Positions 8,176 to 16,301 of a stretch of DNA of 64,000 nucleotides are shown piece by piece (position 1 is the stretch's first letter; the number at the start of each line of letters is the position of its first letter). The stretch comes from Limiplasma sp034927815 (GTDB taxonomy: Bacteria > Bacillota > Clostridia > Christensenellales > Aristaeellaceae). The notes under the pieces are model-generated. The model saw nothing but the letters and a program-made list of their open reading frames with translations. It made no database searches and was not told where the DNA came from. The DNA is taken from contig JAYFPK010000017.1 in assembly GCA_034927815.1 (NCBI GenBank), positions 39,861 to 103,860 of the forward strand, in the 5' to 3' direction. Position numbers and translations under genes: made by a program.

Positions 8176-9384
8176 ATGTCCCGCTTCGATACCTATTTCC
8201 TGATGAAGACCCCCGACGTGCCGGAATATGTGAAGGAAAAGGGCTATATGCCCAAGGACGCGGAGCTGAACGCCAAGGAGATCGGCGACGGCAACCTGAA
8301 CTATGTGTTCCGGGTGGTGGACGAGAAGACCGGAAAAAGCGTGATCGTAAAGCAGGCGGGCGTAGCGCTTCGCATTTCCGCCGACATGAAGGTATCCACG
8401 GACCGCAACCGCATCGAAAGCGAAATTCTGGAGATTCAATGGAAGTACGCTCCGGGGCTGGTGCCCCAGATTTTCGGCTATGACACGGTGATGAGCGCCT
8501 GCGTCATGGAAGACCTCTCCGATCACGCCCTGATGCGCTACGCCCTCATGCGGCACGAAACCTTCCCCCGCTTCGCCGAGGATATCTCCACCTACATGGT
8601 CAACACCTTGCTGAAAACCACGGACGTGACCATGGAGCACAAGGCCAAAAAGGACATGGTCAAGCGTTTCATCAACCCGGAGCTGTGCGAAATCACCGAG
8701 GACCTGGTGCTTACCGAGCCCTACAACGACCGCAACGGCCGCAACCTGGTGTTTCCCCCCAACGCGGAGTTTGTCCGGCGGGAGCTCTATGACGACCAGC
8801 GCCTACACTTGGAGATCGCCAAAATCAAGTTCGCGTTTATGAACAACGCCCAGGCCCTGATCCACGGGGATCTGCACACCGGCTCCATCTTCGTCCGCCA
8901 GGACAGCACCCGGGTGTTCGATCCTGAGTTCGCCTTCTACGGCCCCATGGGGTACGACATCGGCAACGTGGTAGCCAACCTGATCTTCGCCTATGACAAC
9001 GGTACGGCGGCGGAAAACAGCGCATTTTGCGCCTGGACGCTGGACACCATCGTCCAGACCCTGGATCTTTTCTGCGAGAAGTTCCTGCGTGCCTTTGAGG
9101 AATGCGTCACGGACCCCATGGCCAAGACGCCGGGCTTCAAAGAATGGTACCTCTCCAGCATCATGGAGGATACGGCGGCCTATGCGGGCACGGAGCTGAT
9201 CCGCCGTACGGTGGGCATGGCCCAGGTAAAGGACGTCACCACCATCCCCCAGGAGGAGAAGCGCGCCTACGCGGAGCGGCTGAACATCCTGTGCGGCAAG
9301 GATTACATTATGAACCGGGCCCGCTTCCAAAAGGGCGGAGATTTTGTGGCCGCTGTGAAAAGGGCCGGGCAGGCGGCAAGGTAA
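8176..9384 (+). CDS. mtnK: 5-methylthioribose kinase (may also act on 5-deoxyribose)
   Basis: The product of about 402 residues phosphorylates 5-methylthioribose at C1, the first step of methylthioribose salvage; the same family handles 5-deoxyribose in DHAP-shunt organisms. Diagnostic segments are IGDGNLNYVFRVV near residue 37 (nucleotide-binding loop), LIHGDLHTGSIFV near residue 230 (catalytic loop) and DPEFAFYGPMGYDIGN (metal site and substrate loop). Length matches Bacillus MtnK. The ATG at 8176 has GAAGGAAGG upstream and is preferred over a TTG six bases earlier. It is directly followed by mtnA, as in known salvage operons. Confidence 0.93.
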   Translation: MSRFDTYFLMKTPDVPEYVKEKGYMPKDAELNAKEIGDGNLNYVFRVVDEKTGKSVIVKQAGVALRISADMKVSTDRNRIESEILEIQWKYAPGLVPQIFGYDTVMSACVMEDLSDHALMRYALMRHETFPRFAEDISTYMVNTLLKTTDVTMEHKAKKDMVKRFINPELCEITEDLVLTEPYNDRNGRNLVFPPNAEFVRRELYDDQRLHLEIAKIKFAFMNNAQALIHGDLHTGSIFVRQDSTRVFDPEFAFYGPMGYDIGNVVANLIFAYDNGTAAENSAFCAWTLDTIVQTLDLFCEKFLRAFEECVTDPMAKTPGFKEWYLSSIMEDTAAYAGTELIRRTVGMAQVKDVTTIPQEEKRAYAERLNILCGKDYIMNRARFQKGGDFVAAVKRAGQAAR

Positions 9385-9421
9385 GCCGGCCCGCCAAAAA
9401 TACGCGCAAAGGATGGTTCCT

Positions 9422-10510
9422 ATGTCCGATCAAAGCATCTTAACCTACGAAACCGTGGCGCTGAACGATGAAACAAGCGCTCTGGAGATCATCAACCAGA
9501 CCAAGCTGCCCTATGAGGTGGAAATCCTCAGCCTTACCGGCCAGCAGGACATCTGGAACGCCATCTATTCTCTCCAGGTGCGGGGCGCTCCCGCCATCGG
9601 CGTAGCGGCGGCCTTTGGGATATACCTGGCCGCCAAGGGGATCCAGGCGGGCAGCTACGAGGATTTTTACCGCCAGTTCAGGGCCGCCAAGGAATACCTG
9701 GATTCCGCCCGGCCCACCGCGGTGAATCTCTCCTGGGCCTTGCGGCGCATGGAGCAGGTGGTTTTGCAAAACAGGGATAAATCCGTGCCGGAGCTCAAGG
9801 AGCTGCTGCATCAGGAAAGCGTGGCCATCAAGGACGAGGATGTATGGATGTGCCGCCAGATCGGCGAGTACGGCCTGAGCCTCATTCAGGACGGCGACGG
9901 CATCCTCACCCATTGCAACGCGGGCCAGCTGGCTACCTCCAAATACGGCACGGCCTTGGCCCCCATCCACCTGGGCCGGGAGCGGGGCATGAACTTCAAG
10001 GTGTTCACCGACGAAACCCGCCCGCTTTTGCAAGGGGCCCGGCTCTCCGCCTTTGAGTTGGTGGCCGACGGTGTGGACACCACCGTCATCTGCGACAACA
10101 TGGCCTCCCAGGTGATGAAAAACGGCTGGGTCCAGGCGGTGTTCGTAGGATGCGACCGGGTGGCCGCCAACGGCGACGCCTGCAACAAGATCGGCACCAG
10201 CGGCGTGGCGATCCTGGCAAAATACTACGGCATTCCCTTCTACGTATGCGGCCCTACCTCCACCATCGACATATCCATCTCCCGGGGGGAGGATATCACC
10301 ATCGAGCAGCGCCCCGCCGAGGAAATCACGGAAATGTGGTATAAAAGGCGCATGGCTCCCCAGGGCGTGGGGGTCTATAACCCCGCCTTCGACTTCGCGG
10401 ATCACGAGCTGATCACCGCCATCATCACCGAGTACGGCATCGCCCGTCCCCCCTACACCCAAAGCCTGAAGGAAATCTTCCGCAAAAAGCGGGAAGCCCA
10501 GAAGAAATAG
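9422..10510 (+). CDS. mtnA: 5-methylthioribose-1-phosphate isomerase
   Basis: The 362-residue enzyme converts the aldose 5-methylthioribose-1-phosphate (or 5-deoxyribose-1-phosphate) to the ketose 1-phosphate cleaved by the operon's aldolase. The family hallmarks are present: VRGAPAIGVAAA near residue 55, HCNAGQLATSKYGTALAP with the catalytic cysteine near residue 165, and GCDRVAANGDACNKIGT with the catalytic aspartate near 245. The ATG at 9422 has AAGGA eight bases upstream; an ATG at 9413 would add three residues. It ends one base before the PduL-like gene, so the two are probably co-translated. Confidence 0.94.
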   Translation: MSDQSILTYETVALNDETSALEIINQTKLPYEVEILSLTGQQDIWNAIYSLQVRGAPAIGVAAAFGIYLAAKGIQAGSYEDFYRQFRAAKEYLDSARPTAVNLSWALRRMEQVVLQNRDKSVPELKELLHQESVAIKDEDVWMCRQIGEYGLSLIQDGDGILTHCNAGQLATSKYGTALAPIHLGRERGMNFKVFTDETRPLLQGARLSAFELVADGVDTTVICDNMASQVMKNGWVQAVFVGCDRVAANGDACNKIGTSGVAILAKYYGIPFYVCGPTSTIDISISRGEDITIEQRPAEEITEMWYKRRMAPQGVGVYNPAFDFADHELITAIITEYGIARPPYTQSLKEIFRKKREAQKK

Positions 10511-10511
10511 T

Positions 10512-11507
10512 ATGAACGAGAAAGAGCTGGAAGGCGTGGTGCTCCGTATCGTACTGACGGAGCTTGCCAAAAGAGGCGAATCCTTTGTGCCGGTCTCCAC
10601 CTCGGGCCGCCATGTGCATTTGAGCCAGGGGGACCTGGAGCGCCTGTTCGGTCCGGGCTACCGGCTGACCAAAATGCGGGACCTGATCCAGCCGGGCCAG
10701 TATGCATGCCAGGAAAGCGTCACCATGGAATGCGAAAAGGGGAAGATTTCCCTGCGGGTGGTGGGGCCGGTCCGCAAGGAGACCCAGGTCGAGTTGAGCT
10801 ATACCGATTGCCATAAGCTGGGGGTCAAGCCCATGCTGCGCATGTCCGGGGATGCGGCGGGCACCCCGGGCTGTACCCTGGTCAATGGCGACAGGCGGAT
10901 TCTCCTCAGCCGTGGGGTCATGGTAGCGGCCCGGCATCTGCACATGTCCCCTGCCGAAGCGGAAGGCTTTGGCCTACGGGATGGGGACGTGGTGGCCCTC
11001 CAGGTTCAGGGGCCCAGGGCAGCCATTTTGGAGAACGTGGTGGTGCGAAGCGGCCAGGACCATAGCCTGGAGGCGCACATCGACAAGGACGAGGCCAATG
11101 CCTGCGGCCTGGCGGACGGCCAGCTCTGCCGGGTTGTACGCCTGCCCTGGCAGGAGGTATCCAAAGGGGCGCGGCACAGCCCCGCATCCCCTCCGCCCCC
11201 GGCCCGTCCCTACGGGAAGGCCCCGGCTTCCTCCCTGAAATCCCCGGCCCTTGACGGCTGCGTTTCCCCTTCCCCCTCCTCCCCCCTAAAAACCTACGTG
11301 GCTCAAAACGCCCCGGAGGCCGAATCCTCTTTGCTGGACCTTTCGGCGGAGCCGAACTGCCTGCTGGGCGAGGAGGCGGTGCTGGCCGCGGCCCGGGACG
11401 GGCGCAGGATCATCCGCCTTGGCCCGAGCGCCATCATCACCCCCTTGGCCCGGGACGCCGCCGCAGCCAGAGGCATTGAGCTGGTTCAACCTACGGAAGG
11501 AGCCTGA
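10512..11507 (+). CDS. pduL: PduL-type phosphotransacylase with long C-terminal extension
   Basis: PduL enzymes turn acyl-CoA and phosphate into acyl-phosphate, recycling CoA inside microcompartments. Residues 1-22 form an amphipathic helix (KELEGVVLRIVLTEL) like an encapsulation peptide; zinc-site histidines lie in STSGRHVHLS (about residues 30-39) and ARHLHMS (about 139-145). At 331 residues the protein is about 110 longer than usual: residues 215-280 are a Pro/Ser/Ala-rich linker, and 281-331 form a small domain containing a GPSAIITPLARD motif near 305. I believe similar ITPxARD segments occur in other BMC-associated proteins, but cannot confirm this. The gene lies one base after mtnA. Confidence 0.88.
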   Translation: MNEKELEGVVLRIVLTELAKRGESFVPVSTSGRHVHLSQGDLERLFGPGYRLTKMRDLIQPGQYACQESVTMECEKGKISLRVVGPVRKETQVELSYTDCHKLGVKPMLRMSGDAAGTPGCTLVNGDRRILLSRGVMVAARHLHMSPAEAEGFGLRDGDVVALQVQGPRAAILENVVVRSGQDHSLEAHIDKDEANACGLADGQLCRVVRLPWQEVSKGARHSPASPPPPARPYGKAPASSLKSPALDGCVSPSPSSPLKTYVAQNAPEAESSLLDLSAEPNCLLGEEAVLAAARDGRRIIRLGPSAIITPLARDAAAARGIELVQPTEGA

Positions 11508-11511
11508 GCAT

Positions 11512-12945
11512 ATGGCATTGACTGAACAGGAAATCCGCCAAATCACAGAGGACATCGTCAAAAGCCTGTCCGGCGCGCTCAAGGCGTCCTCTCCCCTTCT
11601 TTCCCCGGTCTCCCCGGGCGGCTCTACAGGCCGCTGGCTGTGCGACAGCGCCCAGGAGGCCATCCAAAACGCCAAACGCGCCCAGGAAAAGCTGGCTGAA
11701 TCCAGCTTGGAAAAACGGGGCGAGCTGATTGAGGCCATGCGCAAGGCCGCCATAGACAACGCGGAATACCTGGCCAAGCTGGCCCACGAGGAAACGGGCT
11801 ACGGCACCGTGGCGGCGAAAATCCAGAAGAACCTTTTGGTGGCCCGCCGAACCCCGGGCATTGAGGACCTGTCCACCTACTGCAAGACCGGGGATCATGG
11901 CATGATGCTGGTGGAGCAAGCGCCCTTCGGGGTCATCGGCTCCATCACTCCCTCCACCAATCCCACCTCCACGGTGATCAACAACGCCATCAGCATGGTG
12001 GCGGCAGGCAATGCCGTGGTGTTCAACCCCCATCCCGCTGCCAAGCGGTGCTCCCAGGAGGCCATGCGCCTTATGGAGGAGGCCAGTGTCACGGCAGGGG
12101 GGCCCCAGGCCCTGATCACCACCGTGAAGGAGCCTACCCTGGAAAGCGGCCAGGACATCATGACCCACCCGGACATCGCCATGCTCTCCATCACCGGGGG
12201 CGAGGCCGTGGTGGCCGTAGCCATGAAGAGCGGCAAAAAGGTGGTGGCCGCGGGCCCGGGCAATCCCCCGGTGATTGTGGATGATACCGCGGATATTCAG
12301 AAGGCCGCCAAGGACATCGTGGACGGTTCCAGCTTTGACAACAACGTGCTGTGCATTGCCGAAAAGGAAGTGTTCGTCTTCAGCAACGTGGCGGACCGCC
12401 TGATGGCCGCCATGGAGCAGCACGGCGCGTACCGGGTCTACGGGGAGGACGTTGACAGGATCGCGAAAACCGTGCTGATTCCCAAGGACGGCAGGCACGT
12501 GATCAACCGCCGGTATGTGGGCCGGGACGCGGCGGCGATTCTGCGGGATTGCGGCGTGAGCTTTACCGGCGCTCCCCGGCTGGTGATCGCCGAGGTGGAC
12601 CGCGGCCACCCCTTTGTGATGACGGAGATGCTGATGCCGGTGCTGGCCATCGTCCGGGTGCGGGATATCGAGGAGGCGATTCAGGAAGCCCTTCGGGCGG
12701 AACAGGGGTGCAAGCATTCCGCCATGATCCACTCCACCAATGTCCACCACATGTCCCAGGCCGCCCGGCGCATGGACACCACCATCTTTGTCAAAAACGC
12801 CCCCAGCTACTCCGGCCTGGGCTTTGGCGGCGAGGGCTACACCACCATGACCATCGCCACCCCTACGGGAGAGGGCGTTACCACCGCCAGAACCTTTACC
12901 CGGCTGCGCCGCTGCGTGCTATATGGGGATTTCCGCATCAGCTAG
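11512..12945 (+). CDS. CoA-acylating aldehyde dehydrogenase with N-terminal encapsulation peptide (PduP/EutE family)
   Basis: The 477-residue enzyme oxidises an aldehyde to acyl-CoA with NAD+. Residues 3-20 (TEQEIRQITEDIVKSL) form an amphipathic helix followed by a Ser/Pro-rich linker, the classical BMC targeting arrangement. The dehydrogenase domain follows, with the nucleotide-fold segment ITGGEAVV and the catalytic cysteine at about residue 281 in SFDNNVLCIAEKE. The ATG at 11512 has GGAAGGAG nine bases upstream; the longer frame starting at 11419 overlaps pduL and is not preferred. Likely substrates are methylthioacetaldehyde and/or acetaldehyde released by the aldolase, inferred from the pathway. 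Confidence 0.92.
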   Translation: MALTEQEIRQITEDIVKSLSGALKASSPLLSPVSPGGSTGRWLCDSAQEAIQNAKRAQEKLAESSLEKRGELIEAMRKAAIDNAEYLAKLAHEETGYGTVAAKIQKNLLVARRTPGIEDLSTYCKTGDHGMMLVEQAPFGVIGSITPSTNPTSTVINNAISMVAAGNAVVFNPHPAAKRCSQEAMRLMEEASVTAGGPQALITTVKEPTLESGQDIMTHPDIAMLSITGGEAVVAVAMKSGKKVVAAGPGNPPVIVDDTADIQKAAKDIVDGSSFDNNVLCIAEKEVFVFSNVADRLMAAMEQHGAYRVYGEDVDRIAKTVLIPKDGRHVINRRYVGRDAAAILRDCGVSFTGAPRLVIAEVDRGHPFVMTEMLMPVLAIVRVRDIEEAIQEALRAEQGCKHSAMIHSTNVHHMSQAARRMDTTIFVKNAPSYSGLGFGGEGYTTMTIATPTGEGVTTARTFTRLRRCVLYGDFRIS

Positions 12946-12990
12946 CCCCAAGCCCGGCGCGGCGGCGCCGCAACAGACAGGAGCCATGTT

Positions 12991-14313
12991 ATGGATGTGA
13001 TCGACGCCATCCGCCAGGCGGGTGTGGTGGGCGCGGGAGGCGCGGGCTTTCCCACCCATGTGAAGCTGGCCGTACAAGCCGGGCAAGTGATTGTCAACGG
13101 GGCGGAATGCGAACCGCTGCTGAAGGTGGACCAGCTTGCCATGGAACGCCAGGCACAGAAGGTGGTGCGGGGTTTGGAGCTGGCCATGGAGGCCGCCCAG
13201 GCCCAGGAAGGGGTGCTGGCTACCAAGGCGCATTACCGCCACGCCGTGGAGGCCCTCAAGGGGGCCATATCGGGAAAGCCGCGCCTTCGGCTGCACCTGA
13301 TGGAGAGCTATTACCCCTCCGGGGATGAAAAGTCCGTGATTTACGAGATCACCGGCCAGGTGGTCCCTACGGGAAAGCTCCCCATCGACACGGGCTGCGT
13401 GGTGGTGAATGTGGGCACGGCTTTGGGCATTGCCGACGCCGTGGAAGGGCGTCCCGTGACCGGGAAAACCCTGACCCTCTGCGGGGATGTACCCCAGCCT
13501 ATGACCGTCACCGTGCCCATTGGCGTCAGCCTCCGGGAGGCCCTGTCCTTAAGCGGATTCACCGGCAAGGAGGAGGAGTACGCCCTGATCCTGGGAGGCC
13601 CTTGCATGGGAAACCTGGCGGAAAGCTGGGAGGATCCCGTCACCAAGACCACCGGGGGAATCCTGGCGCTGAAACGCTCCCACATGCAGATTCAAATGCG
13701 CACCATCACCGTGGAGCAGCAGGCGAGGCTGGCCCGGGCCATTTGCTGCCAGTGCAACCGGTGTACCCAGATCTGTCCCAGGCACGCCATGGGATTGCCG
13801 GTGGAACCCCACAAGGCCATGCGGGCCATCTCCACCGGCAACGCGGAGCTGCTGGGCAGCGCGGCGGGGGTTTTGGCCTGTTCCAGCTGCGGGCTGTGCA
13901 CTTATTATGGGTGCGAAATGGGGCTTACTCCTTCCGTGGTGATGACCATGCTCAAGCAGGAGTTGGGCAAGGCTGGGGTGCGCCCCGTGCCGGAGGCCCG
14001 GATCGTCCCCGAGCCCTGGATGGCCCTGAAGGCGGTGCCCCTCCAGCGCCTGGTGGCCCGCATGCACCTGAGCGCCTTTGACGTACCGGCGCCTTATAGC
14101 GGCAAAACCCTTTCCCCCCAAACCGTGCGCATTCCTCTGCGGCAGCACGTGGGCCGAGCCGCCCAGGCTGTGGTGAAGGCCGGGGAGAGGGTCCGCAAAG
14201 GGCAACTCATCGGGAGCATCCCGGACAACGCCCTGGGCGCGGCGGTCCACGCCTCCATCAGCGGCCAGGTGGCCCAGGTCACAGGCCAAATGATCACCCT
14301 GACAAGGGAATAA
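12991..14313 (+). CDS. pduS: PduS-type electron-transfer protein (RnfC-like, two 4Fe-4S motifs)
   Basis: The 440-residue product combines an RnfC-like flavin/NADH-binding N-terminus (GAGGAGFPTHVK, residues 10-21, and NGAECEPLL) with two cysteine clusters: CCQCNRCTQICP at about 252-262 and CSSCGLCTYYGC at about 297-308. A C-terminal barrel-sandwich-like segment ends the protein. In Pdu compartments PduS is a cobalamin reductase; here no B12 enzyme is encoded nearby, so the likelier job is passing electrons from NADH across the shell via the PduT-like BMC-T protein encoded next. AGGAG lies before the ATG. No encapsulation helix is evident. Confidence 0.88.
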   Translation: MDVIDAIRQAGVVGAGGAGFPTHVKLAVQAGQVIVNGAECEPLLKVDQLAMERQAQKVVRGLELAMEAAQAQEGVLATKAHYRHAVEALKGAISGKPRLRLHLMESYYPSGDEKSVIYEITGQVVPTGKLPIDTGCVVVNVGTALGIADAVEGRPVTGKTLTLCGDVPQPMTVTVPIGVSLREALSLSGFTGKEEEYALILGGPCMGNLAESWEDPVTKTTGGILALKRSHMQIQMRTITVEQQARLARAICCQCNRCTQICPRHAMGLPVEPHKAMRAISTGNAELLGSAAGVLACSSCGLCTYYGCEMGLTPSVVMTMLKQELGKAGVRPVPEARIVPEPWMALKAVPLQRLVARMHLSAFDVPAPYSGKTLSPQTVRIPLRQHVGRAAQAVVKAGERVRKGQLIGSIPDNALGAAVHASISGQVAQVTGQMITLTRE

Positions 14314-14331
14314 GAGGGGGGAGATGCATCC

Positions 14332-14877
14332 GTGGCAGCAATCGGCGTAGTGGAGAGCAACAGCATCCCCCTGGGGGTACTGGCGGGGGACGCCATGGTC
14401 AAGGCGGCGGCGGTACGCCTGGTAACGGCTCAAACCGCTTGCGCGGGGAAGTACATCGTCCTGGTGAGCGGAGAGGTGGCCGCGGTGCAGGCCGCAGTGT
14501 CGGCAGGGGTGGAAGAAGCTTCCTCGGCCCTGGTGGACAGCCTGGTGATTCCCAATGTGGACGAGCGGGTCATCGTGGCCATGTCAGGGGCTCCGGCGGT
14601 GGATACCGCCCAGGCTGTGGGCCTGGTGGAAACCTTCTCTTTGGCCAGCGCCATCAGCGCCGCCGATACGGCGGTGAAAACCGCCCAGGTAGAGCTGATC
14701 GAGGTACGCCTGGGGCGGGGCATGGGAGGAAAATCCTTTGTGGTCTTCACCGGGGAGGTGGCAGCCGCCCAGGCGGCCAGCAAGGCCATCGGGGAAAGCG
14801 AGGGGTCCAAGGGGCTGATCGGGTCCAGCGTGGTGATTCCGTCGCCCCATATGGATATGATCCAGGCATTACTCTAA
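14332..14877 (+). CDS. pduT: BMC-T shell protein, PduT-like
   Basis: The 181-residue protein has two BMC domains (about residues 4-80 and 96-178), forming pseudohexameric trimers. A single cysteine at residue 37, in TACAGKYIVL, sits at the position that in PduT provides ligands for a 4Fe-4S cluster in the trimer pore; this suggests an electron conduit matching the adjacent pduS. The start is GTG behind GGGGGAG. Gene order pduS then pduT-like supports a functional pair. The cluster itself is inferred from the cysteine position. Confidence 0.85.
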   Translation: MAAIGVVESNSIPLGVLAGDAMVKAAAVRLVTAQTACAGKYIVLVSGEVAAVQAAVSAGVEEASSALVDSLVIPNVDERVIVAMSGAPAVDTAQAVGLVETFSLASAISAADTAVKTAQVELIEVRLGRGMGGKSFVVFTGEVAAAQAASKAIGESEGSKGLIGSSVVIPSPHMDMIQALL

Positions 14878-14903
14878 TTTTACAATGGTAAGGAGCAATC
14901 ATC

Positions 14904-15215
14904 ATGCAAGAAGCTTTGGGGATGATCGAAACCCGCGGTTTGGTAAGCGCGATTGAAGCGGCGGACGCCATGGTCAAGGCGGCCAACGTCCATCTGCTGG
15001 GCAAGGAGCATGTGGGCGGAGGCCTGGTCACCGTGATGGTGCGCGGCGATGTGGGCGCGGTCAAGGCGGCTGTGGAGGCCGGCGGCGCGGCAGCCAAGCG
15101 GGTAGGCGAGCTCATCAGCGTTCATGTGATCCCCCGGCCCCATGGGGATGTGGAAGCCGTGCTTCCCGGCGGAGAAGCGACCGCCCCCAGAACGGCCAAA
15201 ACCACCAAGGCGTAA
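14904..15215 (+). CDS. BMC-H hexameric shell protein, PduA/PduJ-like (copy 1)
   Basis: The 103-residue protein is one BMC domain (EALGMIETRGL to ISVHVIPRPH) with a short Ala/Thr-rich tail. Six copies form the flat hexagonal tile of the shell. The pore-lining segment near residues 36-43 reads KEHVGGGL, with glycines typical of small-metabolite pores. AAGGAG lies before the ATG. It is a close paralogue of the next gene: the central 193 bases differ at only about 15 positions, indicating recent duplication or gene conversion. Confidence 0.93.
   Translation: MQEALGMIETRGLVSAIEAADAMVKAANVHLLGKEHVGGGLVTVMVRGDVGAVKAAVEAGGAAAKRVGELISVHVIPRPHGDVEAVLPGGEATAPRTAKTTKA
14962..15154. repeat. Direct repeat, copy A (within first BMC-H gene)
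   Basis: This stretch is about 92% identical by eye to 15301-15493 (about 15 mismatches in 193 bases), with long identical blocks such as the one coding MVRGDVGAVKAAVEA. It reflects a tandem gene duplication kept homogeneous. Confidence 0.85.
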
Positions 15216-15239
15216 GCCGCCTCGAAAGGAGAATTCATC

Positions 15240-15515
15240 ATGGAAAAGCAAGCGCTGGGTATGGTGGAAACCAAGGGCCTCGTAGGATCCATTGAGGCGG
15301 CGGACGCCATGGTCAAGGCGGCCAACGTCCATCTGATCGGCAAGGTCCACGTGGGCGGCGGCCTGGTAACGGTGATGGTGCGCGGCGATGTGGGCGCGGT
15401 CAAGGCGGCTGTGGAGGCAGGCGGCACGGCGGCCAAGCGGGTGGGCGAGCTCATCAGCGTTCATGTGATCCCCCGGCCCCACGACGATGTGGAAATGATC
15501 CTTCCCAAGCTGTAA
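15240..15515 (+). CDS. BMC-H hexameric shell protein, PduA/PduJ-like (copy 2)
   Basis: The 91-residue single BMC-domain protein lacks the tail of its neighbour. It differs from copy 1 mainly at the N-terminus, in the segment before the pore (KVHVGGGL instead of KEHVGGGL) and at the C-terminus (DDVEMILPKL). Mixed hexamers or differing edge contacts are plausible. GAAAGGAG precedes the ATG. Two near-identical BMC-H genes in a row are also seen as pduA/pduJ pairs elsewhere. Confidence 0.93.
   Translation: MEKQALGMVETKGLVGSIEAADAMVKAANVHLIGKVHVGGGLVTVMVRGDVGAVKAAVEAGGTAAKRVGELISVHVIPRPHDDVEMILPKL
15301..15493. repeat. Direct repeat, copy B (within second BMC-H gene)
   Basis: This is the partner of 14962-15154, offset by 339 bases; see that entry for the comparison. 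Confidence 0.85.
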
Positions 15516-15528
15516 GGAGGAGAAAACA

Positions 15529-15954
15529 ATGCTCAAAGGCATTTCTCCCCTGCTGTCGCCGGAGTTGCTGAAAATTCTTGCGGAAATGGGCCATGGAGAC
15601 GAGATGGTGATTGGCGACGCCAATTTTCCGGCCCAGAGCATGGGCCAGCGCTGCGTGCGCCAGGACGGGCACGGCGGCGCGGAGCTCCTGGACGCGGTCC
15701 TGAGCCTGTTTCCCCTGGACGTTTTTGTGGACGCCCCTGTGACGCTGATGCAGGTAACGCCGGGCACCCTGGAAGGGGATCCCCCCATCTGGAAGGACTT
15801 TGCCGCCATCGTGGAGAAGCACCAGTCGGGCGTTCAGTTCCAACAGGCGGAGCGTTTCGCCTTCTACGACCGCGCCCGCCAGGCCTACGCCTGCGTGGCT
15901 ACCGGAGAGCGGTCCCTGTATGCCTGCCTGATCCTGAAAAAAGGCGTGCTGTAA
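15529..15954 (+). CDS. FucU/RbsD-family sugar mutarotase
   Basis: The 141-residue protein starts like FucU/RbsD enzymes (LKGISPLLSPELLKILAEMGHGDEMVIGDANFPA); the family histidine sits near residue 22 (MGHGDEM). These cyclic oligomers interconvert sugar anomers. At the end of this operon it would supply the anomer preferred by the methylthioribose/deoxyribose kinase, by analogy with rbsD and fucU in ribose and fucose operons. Its length is typical of FucU. TAAGGAGG lies 13 bases before the ATG. Substrate specificity cannot be read from the sequence. Confidence 0.88.
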   Translation: MLKGISPLLSPELLKILAEMGHGDEMVIGDANFPAQSMGQRCVRQDGHGGAELLDAVLSLFPLDVFVDAPVTLMQVTPGTLEGDPPIWKDFAAIVEKHQSGVQFQQAERFAFYDRARQAYACVATGERSLYACLILKKGVL

Positions 15955-15983
15955 GCCAAGAGGCTCCCCTCCCCCATCCTCCT

Positions 15984-16012
15984 GCCCGCGGCTTCGGTGC
16001 CGGGCATCTTTT
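15984..16012 (+). terminator. Probable terminator after the mutarotase gene
   Basis: A GC-rich hairpin with a bulge (GCCCGCGGC-TTCGGT-GCCGGGC) is followed by CATCTTTT. The remaining bases up to 16301 show no convincing gene; short open frames there lack ribosome sites and family features. The region may hold a promoter for the regulator gene, but no strong one is visible. Confidence 0.5.
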
Positions 16013-16301
16013 GGACTGCCCATGGGCTTTGCCTTGGCGGACCGGCCCATAGCGCCGCCGTCCCTTTCGCGCAAGGTCCGCCGGTGGCCTCCAAGGGAGG
16101 AAAAGGGCTCAAGGGCGTCGAAGGTAAGGAAGGTTTGTCCCGGCTCAAACCCTCCCAGGCCTTCAGGGGGATGCCGGTCCCGCAGGGCCGCCTGCCCATC
16201 CGGGCTTACATTCCGGGAAGGACCTGCATTGGGGCCGCGCCGCAAAGGCAAGGCTTTGCACAGACCACACCTCACCATTGACAGATAGGACGGATATTGC
16301 C

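Noticed and set aside
14904..15515. Possible CRISPR-like or phase-variable repeat
   Set aside because: The repetition is explained by two tandem BMC-H genes; there are only two copies and they are coding.
15997..16288. Short plus-strand frames between the mutarotase and lacI genes
   Set aside because: They lack ribosome sites and family features, and two frames compete in the same place; treated as non-coding.
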